A stretch of 64,000 nucleotides of DNA from Hypoxylon rubiginosum (GCA_902806565.1 CADCXA010000025.1:124001-188000), one strand, 5' to 3'; positions 1 through 11,006 are shown, counted from the first letter of the stretch. Notes: generated from the sequence alone by a model not told the origin. A program made the numbers and translations.

Positions 1-1178
1 ATGGTAAGTCAATATCGCATCGTGCGCAATTGCTGTGAAAACAACTAACTTGCCGAAAGTGGCACGCAAATAATCTTATAGGTCCTGAAGATGTTGTGAG
101 GGCGCATGCGATTCGAAAGGTCACGACTGAAAGCAAGACCGGCAGCACCATGTCGGAGAGAGTACATACGAATCTAACGATACGTGTCAAATCAACATTC
201 TTTGATCCGGGCGCATCGCAGCTACATGTATCTGGCACCGTCATTGTCGAGAACAACTTTGTCAGCCTCGGACAATATCATACCCTCGACCTCGAGCTTA
301 ACCGGCCCTTCACCCTATGGAAGAAGTACGGTTGGGATTCGGTTGCCAAGGAAACTCTCTCCGATGCGCTGAAGCAGGACAAGGACGGCGCCGTGGCTGC
401 CGTCGTGATGCAGGAAGGCGTTGCCAATATCTGTCTGATCACCGAATACCGTACCGTACTCAAGCAGAGGGTAGAGAGTACCATACCTAAGAAGCGGTCG
501 AGTAGCAATGAGCAAGACTCGGGGATGAAGAGGTTCTTCGATAAGACCTTGAGCACGTTAATTCGCAGCATAGACTTCTCGATACCTCGACCATTACTAT
601 TAGCTAGCCCCGGTTTTGTCGCTGGGGATTTTAAAAAGTATATATCAGAAGAAGGCATTCGAAGAGGCGACAAGATCATGATGGCCATGGCCAAGGAGGC
701 GACCGTGGTGCACTCGAGCTCGGGTCACTTGCACAGTCTGAACGAGATCCTCAAAAGCTCCGAGGTCATGGCGACTATGAAGGATATGAAGTTCTCGAAG
801 GAGACGAGATTCATGGACGACTTCTTCGACAAGTTGAAGAAGGATGACGGCCGTGCCTGGTACGGCACAATGCCGGTCGAGAAGGCGGTCCGCGAAGGTG
901 CCGTCGGCAGAGGAGGGGGTGTCCTACTAGTCAACAACTCACTGTTCCGAAGCATGGATATCGCGACGAGGAGAAGATACGTCGCGATGGTCGACAAAGT
1001 GAAAGAGGACGGAGGTGAGACGAGGATCCTGAGTAGCGATCACGAGAGCGGGCAACGACTGGACGCCTTAGGTGGCATAGCTGCTATATTAACATATCCT
1101 ATGCTGGATCTAGATGAAGACGAGGATGAGGCAGATGCAGCGGGGCAAGCTGAAACCGAAGAAGACATGGTAATATGA
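1..1178 (+). CDS. DOM34: Dom34/Pelota mRNA surveillance factor, 5' truncated by window edge
   Basis: Dom34 (Pelota) binds the empty A site of stalled ribosomes with the GTPase Hbs1 and splits them in no-go and non-stop decay. The visible protein is about 365 residues. The first three bases are the end of an upstream exon. An intron follows at 4-81 (donor GTAAGT, acceptor ATAG), and the last exon is 82-1178. The reading phase gives Gly-Pro-Glu-Asp-Val-Val followed by RAHAIRKVTTES, a hallmark of the Pelota N-terminal domain. Next come LHVSGTV and LGQYHTLDLELNR, then the central domain (VVMQEGVANICLI), which has no GGQ motif, as expected for Dom34 and unlike eRF1. The C-terminal eRF1_3-like domain ends in LGGIAAILTYPMLDLDEDE and an acidic tail. 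About 50 N-terminal residues lie outside the window. An ATG at position 1 read as a start would hit a stop soon after the splice, so it is not the start. Confidence 0.93.
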
Positions 1179-2170
1179 ATCTGGGGAGTCTTACTGCCTA
1201 TCCGTTCGTATGCTGGTGCCCGCGAATAGTGAATGTGTAGTTTTAGCCTCTGATTCTTTGCTCAACTTCGAATAGACATACAACTCTGTTTAGTTGCATA
1301 TGTACCTTCTATTGGCGAGCGACCATCATTGCTTATAGATTAGAGAAATAAACGTGAAACAATAGTTCCAACCAACAAAAGACTGTGGTACGAAGAAGAA
1401 TAGGATATGTCGTGCATAATTCCAATTAACCATATCAGGCTTTGAATCTGGCTGTTTGGTTGGAGCGCAGTGACAAATGCGATGACGTACAGAAATCCCA
1501 TTGCATTGAAGCTTTCAAGCTTCCCCTACGTCATTTTCCTCCGTTCGTCTCTCTCTATGCAGGCACCTATAAACGTATTAAGTTCAGCTAGTCCAACTGG
1601 AATATGTCCGTTTAAACTATATCCGCGAAGGATCGAAACCGTGGCAGAAATTAAATTATGGTTCCATTATTCAATAATCCGTTCCGTCCAAGCAACCTAT
1701 TCCATATTCTTCGATAAATCGCACCACCACAACCACACGTCCGCGCCAGATCATCATCTTCGCATGACACAAGACAACATTGGCTCTTATTGATTGCTCA
1801 TATTTTGTATATTACTGTTGGCTCTCCTATGACTTGGAATTCCTCAAGTTCAACCCATCCGGGATGGCCACCATTCTTATATGTCTTGGTTTCAATCTAA
1901 TTCTTGTTCCTGAGTGAGACATTTGAATCCCTAACCTTTGAGGCCATCCTTTGAACCCGGATGAGGCGGAGTCGCGTAAATTGCGATACCTTTTACAAGA
2001 TCGAAACGTACCCATTATACGAAGCGAAATTCGGCTCGAGCGCGCAGTCATAGCTATATACGCGACGACGATATTGCTATCCCCAGCTACTCCCCGGTGC
2101 AAAATCGATCCGATATTCCCTACTTATCTCCAGATGACCGATGACCTTGGTCGCGGCCAGATAATGGAAG
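1179..2170. other. Intergenic, Dom34 to WD40 gene
   Basis: I see no gene. An AATAAA-like hexamer near 1345 suits Dom34 3' end formation. The open frames here (for example 1470-1793) are short, without recognisable motifs, and rich in codons unlike the neighbours. The 3' half is the likely promoter and leader of the WD40 gene. Confidence 0.5.
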
Positions 2171-5100
2171 ATGTCGACCTCTCCAACGGCCACCGAGGTC
2201 GCGAGCCCTCACCAAGATGCCCCATCTGCCTATGCGAATGCGAAGATAACCCAAAATGGATCCGAGTCGCATCGAGATCCAGGCCGGTCGCCGACTTCTT
2301 CTGAAGATCCAGGTACGCGTACGAACAGCCCTACGCTTATCTCGTGTTCGAACAACAATCTACGCCACTCTTTGATCGAGCCTATATTTACTAATACTTT
2401 AGCTGGAATAGGTTCCGGCTCGCAACTTCTCGGTTCCGCAAAGAAAGGGAGCGCAAAGCTTGCGCGGAGGGATACGACCGGCAAAGATATAAAAGAAAAA
2501 AGGGATGCGGATGGCAGTGCACGGGCAGGGCCACCGCTTACATCCTCGCCAGCCATCGATCCATTATCTCATGTATGTCCGCGCATAAGTAGGGGTATCT
2601 GATACCGAGGCTAATACGGCTGCCTAATCCAGCATATTTTCGTGAGAACCAATACAGACCGCTCAATTGCCTCGAGATTTCGTAATCCCGTGCGGCCAGA
2701 CAGCCCTGCAAATGAAGGCCTACCTCGTCCTTCCTCCGACATATCTGCTAAACAAACAACCATTCAACCTGATGTATTTAGAGATAGAAGGTATGTCTAC
2801 AATACAATGTCTGGCTTCTAGAATATCGCATGTTCACAGTATCGAAAACAGGAAAGGTGGGTTTCTCAGTCGCTTCAGCATGATCGGCGGTAAGAAAAAG
2901 GAGGAAGGAACCCAAGACGACGAATCTGAGATAAGCGAGCTGAGGACCGAGGGCGCGAATGCCGTTGCCTTTTCTTCTACCGTTGGTGCCGGCGGTTTTA
3001 TTCCCCATCATAAAGAGCCGCCGCGATATATCAGGATTAGAGCGCAAAACAAGAAGATCAAGGAATTCAATCGCATGTTTCTTGCCCAAGAGCTAATTGG
3101 AACACGACGGCTCAGTCAAAATGACCAAGGAAAGACGGCGAATGAAGCTAGCAAGACCCATGAGTCTAGCACAGACGAATCCGAATTGGGCGGGCCCATC
3201 TGGGCTGTTGAGTTCAGTAAGGACGGCAGATACCTAGCTACTGGCGGCCGAGACCGGGTTGTGCGCATATGGGCGGTGATCGCAACGCAAGAAGACCGAA
3301 AGGCGTATGGAGAAGAAGAAAATGCCACGAGCGGAACAGATGAGCGTTTGAGTGCTCCCGTCTTTCTCGCCAAACCGGTGCGGGAGTTTGCCGGCCACAC
3401 GGGAGATATACTCGACCTAAGTTGGAGCAAAAACAACTTCCTCCTTTCTTCGTCAATGGACAAGACCGTTCGTCTATGGCACATAAGTAGGCAGGAATGC
3501 TTGTGTACCTTCAAACACAAGGACTTTGTCACGTCTATTGCCTTCCATCCCCGCGACGACCGCTTTTTCCTCGCCGGGTCCCTCGATTCGTACTTACGAT
3601 TATGGAGTATTCCCGACAAAGCTGTTGCTTATTCGAGTCAGCTCTCCGATTTTATCACCGCTGTTGCATTTTCGCCTGATGGACGAACTGCGATAGCCGG
3701 ATGTTTAAATGGGTTTTGTATGTTTTATGAGACCGAGGGGCTCAAGTACCATACGCAGATCCACGTACGGTCATCTCGCGGCAAAAACGCCAAGGGGAGC
3801 AAGATCACTGGGATTGAAACAATGAGGTTCCCCCCAGACTCCCCAGATGGGGTAGTCAAGGTTCTCGTCACCTCGAATGACTCCCGCATCAGGATCTATA
3901 ATATGGGGGACAAGAACCTCGAATTGAAGCTTAAAGGTCATGAAAATTCTTGCAGCCAGATCAGAGCTAGCTTCAGTGACGACGGCAACTATATCGTATG
4001 CGGGAGCGAAGACAAGAGAGCATTCATATGGTCTACCAGCACGAGACTCGCCGAAAATAAGGAGAAGCGGCCTTGCGAATACTTTGAGGCTCACTCGGAT
4101 ATTGTGACAGGGGCTATTTTTGCTCCGACGGTGACACGACAGCTGCTGCAAACTTCGGGCGATCCTATATTCACTCTTTGCAATCCTCCACCGATAACAT
4201 TGCTTAGCAAGGGGGAAACGGCAGAAAACCCAATACCCGAGTCTCAAGATACGCTGTCTGAAAGCTCGGCCAAGGTTAAAAAGCCCGATGAGTCTCCCGG
4301 CTTCATCGCTCGCTCTACTCATTATGATGGCAACATTCTCGTAACCACTGATCACGCAGGCCTTATCAAAGTCTTTCGTCAGGATTGCGCTTTTACGAAA
4401 CGCCGTCACGATAACTGGGAGACCGGTTCGACGTTCTCCAGAAAACTCGGAAGAGATGGCTTGCTAGGTAGAAGTGGCAGCATAGTAACGCGAATCAGTG
4501 CTGGCAGTAGAGATCCACACTCTCGTCGGGGTTCACTCACGCAGCCGCCACAAGGTGTATTCCAGGTTAATTCGGAAAGAATTAACAAATGGCGTCATGG
4601 AGTTGAAGGGCATCCTACCAGCAGACCGATTTCGATAGCCGTCTCGACGCCTGCCCGTAGTGAGCGGTCTTTGTCACCAAGCAAGGCGGCCCGTACTCCC
4701 GTCAATGCTACCAACACGGCTTCGGAAGCAAGAAGGCAGCCTTACGCAAATGCATCTGGTACTGGTGCACCAATGAGTCCTACTGCTAGTATACAGACAA
4801 ACAGGACCAACGACCTTTCAAGCCTACGAGGGGAAACGTCAATACCACCTACTCCGAGCTTTTCTTTCCGACCAGTGGCCGAGGAAGACGATGAGTTGCG
4901 TCTTGATCCTGCCGGCGCGAGCTACTCATTTTGGAACTTGAACAAATGGCGTAACATTCCCCCATTGCGAGGAGTTAGCGGTACTGGGTCCGCCGTAGGG
5001 TCGAACCTGAGGCATCTTCGCACAGCAAGCAACGCTGCAGGTGCAGATGCGACTGCTGCGACCAAGGACACGCGGCGAAAGAGCATGGGAACGGGTGCGG

Positions 5101-5366
5101 AAGAAGCCGGGGAAACCGATAAGGAGAAAGCCGATAGGCGAAAGAGCCTACCGCCGGGGGTGATGCTAGCCCCGGAGCGAATCGACAGCCGTCTGGCGCC
5201 CCCTCGGGCTGACTCCTACGTTAGTCGCTTGAGCTCGGAGCTGACGAGCGAGGATGGCGAAGACATGCAATGTCCGAACTGCGGCAGTCGAGACTTCCGA
5301 GCCAAGAAAGCCGGTGCTAAGCAGAGGCTATTATGTGGGAAATGCGGCCGCTCGGTCAAGGCGTGA
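2171..5366 (+). CDS. WDR44-type WD40 repeat protein with C-terminal zinc ribbon
   Basis: Four-exon model, 994 residues: 2171-2312, 2403-2572, 2633-2790 and 2852-5366. Intron 1 has a strong ACTAAT branch and TTTAG acceptor. Intron 2 is GTATGT to CTAATCCAG. Intron 3 is GTATGT to ACAG; an alternative acceptor at 2838-2839 also keeps frame. Residues 1-250 are Ser/Pro/Lys-rich and probably disordered, ending in KGGFLSRFSMIGGKKK. WD40 repeats run from about 270 to 590, with blades ending VVRIW, TVRLW, YLRLW, RIYN and AFIW. A 200-residue Ser-rich region and a tail with Cys964, Cys967, Cys985 and Cys988 (CxxC-x17-CxxC) follow. The blade sequences resemble human WDR44 (a Rab11 effector) and yeast YMR102C/DGR2. 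A membrane-traffic or sterol-transfer-linked role is inference. Reading the long last frame straight upstream of 2852 gives an unconvincing N-terminus; the spliced frame is better. Confidence 0.85.
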
Positions 5367-6490
5367 GCCCCTGATATATCGGGATTCACTTGCATATTCA
5401 TTTTCTGACCGAGACTGGAGCAATATTTATGTGTTTCTATTCTGTCAGGAATGGTCTGGGGGATAAATAGGTTGCACATACGGGCGGTGACGTTGACGGC
5501 TACTCTTCGAGGCCGTCGGAGTTGGAAAAGGGGGTCTCTAAGAGCATATCTGGTCATTTGGGCGGAGATACCACGAATAACTTTGGGTTGAGGTGCAATT
5601 TTGGCATATATCTTGACTTTAGGCATTGCCTATATTTTAGATGAAAATGAAACCGATTTCTCATTTATCATCATTCGACTTCTTCCCGTACTTAGGGTCT
5701 CGATTGTTGTAAATAAATTTACCGTCCCTCTATTATCACTCATTCTCCGAGGTGGCGTGTTCTCCAAGAGGTAGATGCGAGTATACTCTTCGGCAAGGCC
5801 ATTTACGCAGCCAGCAGACGGTGTAGACGCCACCCTAACTAGGAGAACGAGCGCTCAGGTACGCGACGCTTGTTCGGTCTAAGTTCCGCGACGCTAAATT
5901 TGCCTTCCAAGACTGGGAGAGTCCAGACTTGGGCAGATCTCTTTCAGCTACTCCACTTCGCGGCCTTCACGTAATGTGGTAGCTCTGAGCAGGCGAAATA
6001 TAGGTGTCTACCGGACGTATTCACGTCTGCTTGTAGAAAGCTCAAGGAATGTAATTGTTACTTAAATCCTCACAGAGGAGCATACCATCTCCACGACTTA
6101 CCTTCGTACCTGCTCGAAGCAGATGTGAGGTAGTCAGCCTACCGAAGTTGCTCCCAAGGTCGAGGCCATACGAGGACGGGACTTGGCGCCGTTGGTCTTC
6201 TCATAGCGCTGCTACTAGTTTATGCTAGATCTAGTTTTCAGCTTTTGCGGCGCGAATGAAATCTACTCAGCTAACGACATCTGCAGTATCTCATTTTAAT
6301 AATGCAGGAAAGCGTTGTCTACCTCTAGCCTAGAGCGTAGCTATGAACCGATGCCGTCGTTGAGGGCTCAGGGGTTAGTAAATAAAACGGGCGATCTAAT
6401 ATTGGTATATAAATACTCGTTACCTAATATATAAACCTGCGAGTTGTCTGCAGGAACTTACAGTAACGGTGATATTTTCAGCCAGCCGTC
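5367..6490. other. Intergenic, WD40 gene to secreted Ser/Thr-rich gene
   Basis: I found no gene. It contains the 3' end of the WD40 gene and the promoter of the next gene, including TATA-like sequences at 6406-6436. Short frames on the minus strand at 5216-5626 and 5630-5833 have no family features. Confidence 0.5.
6406..6436 (+). promoter_or_regulatory. TATA-like elements before the Ser/Thr-rich gene
   Basis: Two TATATAAA-type boxes (6406-6415 and 6428-6436) lie about 55-85 bases before the ATG at 6491. That is a plausible core promoter spacing for a short-leader fungal gene. Assigned by sequence and position only. Confidence 0.35.
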
Positions 6491-7171
6491 ATGATGAAGT
6501 TCTCCCTACTTCTCCTGTTGGGCCCCCTAGCGCTCGCGAAGCCATGCAGCAAGCGGTCGACCTCCAGCATCGCTACTGCGACGTCTTCCGTGGCATCCTC
6601 GACGGAGACGTCGAGTTCCAGCTATATCTCCAGCTCCAGCTATATCTTCAGCTCCAACTCTAGCTACAGCTCCGATATTCTCTCTAGTACTGCTAGTTCC
6701 TCAGTGTTTACCACGTCTTCCAGTTTCTCGTCAGACAGCTCTACTACGTCTTCCAGCTTCTCGTCAGAAAGCTCCTCTACCTCATCAGTCCCTACAACCT
6801 CGTCAGTTCCCACAACCTCTTCGGCCTTCACATCCTCCTCCTCCTCCTCTACCGCAAGCTCGACAACCACATCCGCCGCCCCGCCACCAGCAGCAACCAC
6901 CTGCGGCGCCCTAGGCCAGTACCCCCGCAGCACCGCGAACCGCCTCCAGACCGGCATCGGCCTCAGCCTCGACGGGTGCGCCCAGCTGTGCGTCGCGAAC
7001 GACGCCTGCCTCAGCTACGTGTACAGCAACTTCCTGGGCGCGTGCAGCATCTACTCCGTCTCCATCGCCGAGCTCGCCCCGGACGCGAGCGACAACCTCA
7101 ACCGCTTCTACGACGTCGCCTGCGCCTCTACCGGGACGACGCCGCCGGTGCCGGTTGTTACTGTTCTGTGA
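6491..7171 (+). CDS. Secreted Ser/Thr-rich mucin-like protein with C-terminal PAN/Apple-like domain
   Basis: Single-exon, 226 residues. The start has a classic signal peptide: charged MMK, then FSLLLLLGPLALA and a cleavage-type end. Residues about 20-130 are almost wholly Ser/Thr with short near-repeats (SSSYI, TTSSSFSSDSS, SSVPTTS), a likely heavily O-mannosylated stalk. From about residue 137 to 215 there is a six-cysteine domain with the spacing and the 'CAQLCVANDACLSYVYSNFLGACSIY' character of fungal PAN/Apple-like modules (quoted in part: CLSYVYS, GACSIYS). Such modules bind carbohydrate or protein in other secreted proteins; the ligand here is unknown. No GPI signal is visible, because the tail is short and proline-rich. 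The likely location is outside the cell or in the wall. A second ATG immediately downstream of the first would change only one residue. Confidence 0.82.
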   Translation: MMKFSLLLLLGPLALAKPCSKRSTSSIATATSSVASSTETSSSSYISSSSYIFSSNSSYSSDILSSTASSSVFTTSSSFSSDSSTTSSSFSSESSSTSSVPTTSSVPTTSSAFTSSSSSSTASSTTTSAAPPPAATTCGALGQYPRSTANRLQTGIGLSLDGCAQLCVANDACLSYVYSNFLGACSIYSVSIAELAPDASDNLNRFYDVACASTGTTPPVPVVTVL

Positions 7172-7994
7172 TCTTGCCTCCGGCGCCCCGGCCCCCTCGG
7201 AGCCAAAAACGTGAACGAGGCAATGTGTTGTAGTGTTATTAAGCGAGATAACTACCAGCTGTTTAAGATGGGCTAGCGTTGCTAGAGAATAGACTGACTG
7301 TCTGGATAGATACTTAACTATGGCAAGCCACGGGCATATAAAGGGAGACGTTAATAATATTTAGTAATAGCTATACCATTTATTTAATCAGGATATACTT
7401 ACTTGTAGTGAGAATAACTTGTAGTCTCGCTCTTATAACTCCCAAATACTTGTAGTTACGAATAAACAAGCAGTCTTATGTGTACATAGCCTCAGAACAT
7501 TCAAGCTTGAACCTGAACAAGCGATAATTAAGTTTTAAGGGTATTTTATTTTATTTTCATGAAGTGTTAGACGACATGGTAACATCTAGCAGACGTTATC
7601 GACATTTAAGTCGAAGGCATATCTCACACTCTTTCGTTGTAGCTAGCCCCTATCTCCTTTCTTGAGTCGCCACTCTATATAGGCGAAAAGCCAAATCAAG
7701 CGTCCTTTTCGCCAAGCTCGTCTTTTAATCTCTCATATACAGAATCATGGCTTCGACGGAGTGTCGTCTTCAGTTGCAACAAGACGATTCTTAGAAACGA
7801 CTTAGAAACGACTGGGCCAAATATGGCGGCAATTGAAGTCTGCTACATAGCTATGGAGAGATTCAGCGACCTTACGCCCTCTCCCTTAGGAGACAAGCGC
7901 TGCAAAGCTTGAGCCGAGTTTGACTGAAATCAATAGGGTCGACCGAGGTTACTCTCGCTCCTTTTAAGTTAAATCGGTGTCAACACACACAGGC
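7172..7994. other. Convergent intergenic spacer
   Basis: Between two converging genes; it holds both 3' ends. A 12-base direct duplication (CTTAGAAACGA) sits near 7791-7814. No gene seen. Confidence 0.5.
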
Positions 7995-9494
7995 TTATTT
8001 CCCGTGAATGCCGTAAACAACAGGTATAGGCCGGAATACGCTAAACTCCTGGCCGGTAGCGACCAGCGTTCCGGGGATCTGAGGATGCCAATGCACCTCC
8101 TTGGCGTGCTCGGAGATGTGCTCGAACAGGAGCTGCGGCGGCATATCCTTAACACCCGCCGTGTCCTTGCTCTCCTCGTCATCCAACTCGACCGAGAGAT
8201 CCCACAACGTCACCTTGTGGTCGCCAGCAGCCACTGCCACCATGCTGTCGTCCGTGGGGTGCCACTCGATGCTCGTGATCTGCTCCTTGTGGTAGCCGAA
8301 GCTCGCGATCGGGCTAGGTTTCTGCGCGCCCCCCTTCCACTGCCGCAAGTCCCACACGCCCCATACCCCGTCGTCGGCGCCCGTCGCGAGCAGGTGCGTC
8401 GTCAGTCTCGACCACGACATGACGTTGACGTCGGTGTTGCTGACCTGGACCGAGATGGCCGGTTTTCGGCTCTTACTTCGCACGTCCCATACGCGGACTG
8501 TGCCGTCGCTAGATGCGGAAGCAAACACCGACGCCTCCTGAGGACTCCATTGGATCTCCTCTACGCTGCTGGTGTGGCCTTGGAATGCTCTTGAATCCGT
8601 AACCCAGCCACCACCGTCTGTTCGTGTCGTCATATATATCAGTCCGTCATTGTCACCGGTTAGAAGCTTGCCGCCGGGTACCAGAGGCGACCAATCAAGA
8701 GCATAGCCTTCCGATTTGTGCGCCCGAATGGTAGAAAGCGGTTTATTTTGTTGGGGTGTAATAATCGTGCCGGGACTGTCGAAAGACGCTAGGTGGGGGG
8801 TAACGTCGTGTATGAAGATGTTGGTTGACTCGGTCATGGTCGCGGTGAGGGTGGTGGGCGGCCTCGAAGGGTCTTGAGAGGGAATCTGGTGACTTCGGAT
8901 CCGGTTCGTAGTAGAGGTGAGTGGAATGGATTTGGATTCGAGGATAGGGTCGGCGTCTTCGTCGTCGTCGTCATCTTCAGAATCGGAATCCTCGTCATCT
9001 TTCTGCATGCGACTCAGGCCGCTGAACTTCATTATCATCAACTGGTTCTCCTTCTCCTTCGTGCTCTCAGCTTGGGTGCCGGCAACAGTGTACATTGTCG
9101 CAGGGTAGGCCTTTTCTCGGTTGTTTCCGAGTCCGTCGCGGATGATATCAAAGGATAAGCAGGGCCACGGGGTGCTGAGATTGTGAAGCATCTCGTAGGT
9201 TCCTGTGTCGGGAGCCAGATGTTGGCCAGCCTCGAGCTTGTTACGGCCGACAATAAAGGTACCATTACTATCGACATCCATGGCACCAGCGGCCTGCTCT
9301 TCTGCTTCGCGCTCAGTGTCGGGTCTGCCATCGACACCGGCCTCGAATATTTCGTCTTCGCTCTCGAATTCGTCTTCGAATTCATCTTCGAAATCTCCCA
9401 TTTCCTTATCCTGGTCTATATCCATTGGCTCAGGGCGGACACGGTCCTTAAGAGGGGTGTTGCCGTCCCCGGCTTCCGCTGTGCGTTTCGACAT
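7995..9494 (-). CDS. RRB1: Ribosome assembly WD40 protein Rrb1/GRWD1
   Basis: Rrb1 (GRWD1 in animals) is the nuclear chaperone of ribosomal protein uL3 and is required for early 60S assembly. The frame is uninterrupted, 499 residues, close to the family length. The N-terminus is acidic (EDEFEDEFESEDEIFEAG, about residues 35-53). The CAF1C/H4-binding-type segment follows, including KLEAGQHLAPDTGTYEMLHN and TPWPCLSFDIIRD (about 85-120). A second acidic run (DDEDSDSEDDDDDEDADP, about 165-182) leads into five WD40 blades marked by YALDWSPL, EIQWSP, TVRVWDVR, VWDLRQW and VTLWDLS. The protein ends shortly after KEVHWHPQIPGTLVATG, the usual family end. It is divergent from the membrane protein gene at 10317. 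The opposite strand carries long shadow frames caused by codon bias. Confidence 0.93.
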   Translation of the reverse strand: MSKRTAEAGDGNTPLKDRVRPEPMDIDQDKEMGDFEDEFEDEFESEDEIFEAGVDGRPDTEREAEEQAAGAMDVDSNGTFIVGRNKLEAGQHLAPDTGTYEMLHNLSTPWPCLSFDIIRDGLGNNREKAYPATMYTVAGTQAESTKEKENQLMIMKFSGLSRMQKDDEDSDSEDDDDDEDADPILESKSIPLTSTTNRIRSHQIPSQDPSRPPTTLTATMTESTNIFIHDVTPHLASFDSPGTIITPQQNKPLSTIRAHKSEGYALDWSPLVPGGKLLTGDNDGLIYMTTRTDGGGWVTDSRAFQGHTSSVEEIQWSPQEASVFASASSDGTVRVWDVRSKSRKPAISVQVSNTDVNVMSWSRLTTHLLATGADDGVWGVWDLRQWKGGAQKPSPIASFGYHKEQITSIEWHPTDDSMVAVAAGDHKVTLWDLSVELDDEESKDTAGVKDMPPQLLFEHISEHAKEVHWHPQIPGTLVATGQEFSVFRPIPVVYGIHGK

Positions 9495-10316
9495 GATATT
9501 CGCTGCTGTGTAGGCTGCGATTCGTTTATTTGACGCTATGAGGGAGAAATTGAGCAGATGTAAGCCTCAAATGGTCAAGGAGCAGACGCCAATTTGGATT
9601 GCGATGGGATGCGATGGGACGCGCACAAGAGAAAAAAATATTTTTTTCCCCAATGCCCCTCGGCCGCCCTACACCCCGCGATATGGTGGGGTCTCAATCG
9701 ATAAATAATTGTGCAACATATTTATGTAACATATGTGCATGTTTGTACTGCTTGCATAAAATACATCACTGTTGGCACTCGTGTATAATAGACTTGAACC
9801 CTTTCTACCTTTTACATATGAAAGCTTCAACTTCTTAATTTCCTAGAATAAGAATTGACCATGTGAATACTTACGAGGCGTACATCTTACTATCTTGATG
9901 ACGCCAGCCGACGCCAACTTACGCCACATCTAGGACCAAGTTGCGCTGCTGCAGGCTCTTGACACTTGATAAGACCGCCTGACTTCTCAGCCTGATCAAC
10001 TTGCTCTTCTTGTAACACGATCCCTAGAGTCATAAATAAGTCGGATAACTCATCCATAGTCCCATTGTGCTTTCTCTCCGTCTGAAGTTTCAAATTCCTA
10101 GAAAACGTATTTTATAGGCTACCGCGAGTTTCGAACGTCGAACTTCCAGATACCTTCGTCTCCCTTCAGTGAGCCATAAGGCCAAAGCAACAACCAGGCG
10201 TATGGAGCCTTAAGCTCAGCCGTCAGCATTAAAACATAGATCCAACAAGATCGCTCACCGAAGACGAGCTTCACTACCAAATCTTGCAAGACATCACAGT
10301 CTGCTTTGATAACATC
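9495..10316. other. Divergent promoter region, Rrb1 and membrane protein gene
   Basis: It holds the two promoters and leaders. An A/T tract lies at about 9630-9650. No gene or clear motif was recognised; frames at 9599-9838 and 9890-10093 are not convincing. Confidence 0.45.
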
Positions 10317-10793
10317 ATGACGCGCGTTTTCCAGATCGGCCTAGCCATCGAGTCCCTTCTCAACATCGCCGGCGCCGTCCCGTTCGTGCTGTATCCGGAC
10401 TGGTGCCTATCGTTCGCCGTCGCCGCCGCCGACCCCAAGACCGGCGCGCCGAGCGTGCCCCCCAGCTCCGCCGTGCTGTGGCAGTTCTACGGCGCCCTCG
10501 TCCTAGCCCTCACCGTCCCGCTCGTCCAGTGCATCCCCGACTCCGACGCCGCGGCCGAGAAGCGGCGGATCGTCTTCCAGACGCTGATCGCCGGGGAGGT
10601 CTTGCTGGAGGCGGTCTTGCTGTGGCATGCCGCTAGGCCGGAGCAGAGCGGGTTTACCTTGACGGCGCTTCTGCTCAGTGCTGTCAACTTGCTGCCCGCG
10701 CTGTCTTGGCACAGCTTTGTGGTGTACGTCAAGCCCGGCTTGATGCAAAGTGGCGGCGAGGCTCCGGCCAAGTCAGGCAAGAAGAAGCTTTGA
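10317..10793 (+). CDS. Small four-helix membrane protein, C-terminal KKxx signal
   Basis: Single-exon, 158 residues. I chose the ATG at 10317 because the frame upstream has only non-ATG codons. Four hydrophobic segments are visible: about residues 4-26 (IGLAIESLLNIAGAVPFVL), 52-74 (VLWQFYGALVLALTVPLVQ), 84-107 (IVFQTLIAGEVLLEAVLLWHA) and 112-140 (LTALLLSAVNLLPALSW). The chain ends GKKKL, so lysines stand at -3 and -4 from the C-terminus. That fits the dilysine ER-retrieval motif. I do not recognise the family; similar short proteins of unknown function are common in filamentous fungi. A role at the ER or early secretory pathway is inference from the tail alone. Codons are GC-rich like the neighbouring genes. 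Confidence 0.75.
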   Translation: MTRVFQIGLAIESLLNIAGAVPFVLYPDWCLSFAVAAADPKTGAPSVPPSSAVLWQFYGALVLALTVPLVQCIPDSDAAAEKRRIVFQTLIAGEVLLEAVLLWHAARPEQSGFTLTALLLSAVNLLPALSWHSFVVYVKPGLMQSGGEAPAKSGKKKL

Positions 10794-11006
10794 ATTCTTA
10801 ATTATTGCAACCGGTGGGCACATATTCAAATGTAAGGCTATGCCGATTAGGAGCAGTAGCCAAGACGCGGAGTCGGATACCAAGTTGATTTGGATTGCAC
10901 GTGGTTGGGAATACAGCTTTCGGTATACTTGAATCTATATCTTTCGATATTCTTGTGCTGAGTACCTCCTCGTGTATCCTTACCTCTTTCCAAGGTCTAT
11001 AAAGGT

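Noticed and set aside
2667..2851. N-terminal extension of the long WD40 frame
   Set aside because: No ATG start, and the peptide does not look like coding sequence. Spliced frame 2633-2790 is better and in phase on both sides.
7977..8594. 205-codon frame antisense to RRB1
   Set aside because: Arises from codon bias of the well-supported WD40 gene on the other strand; no motif.
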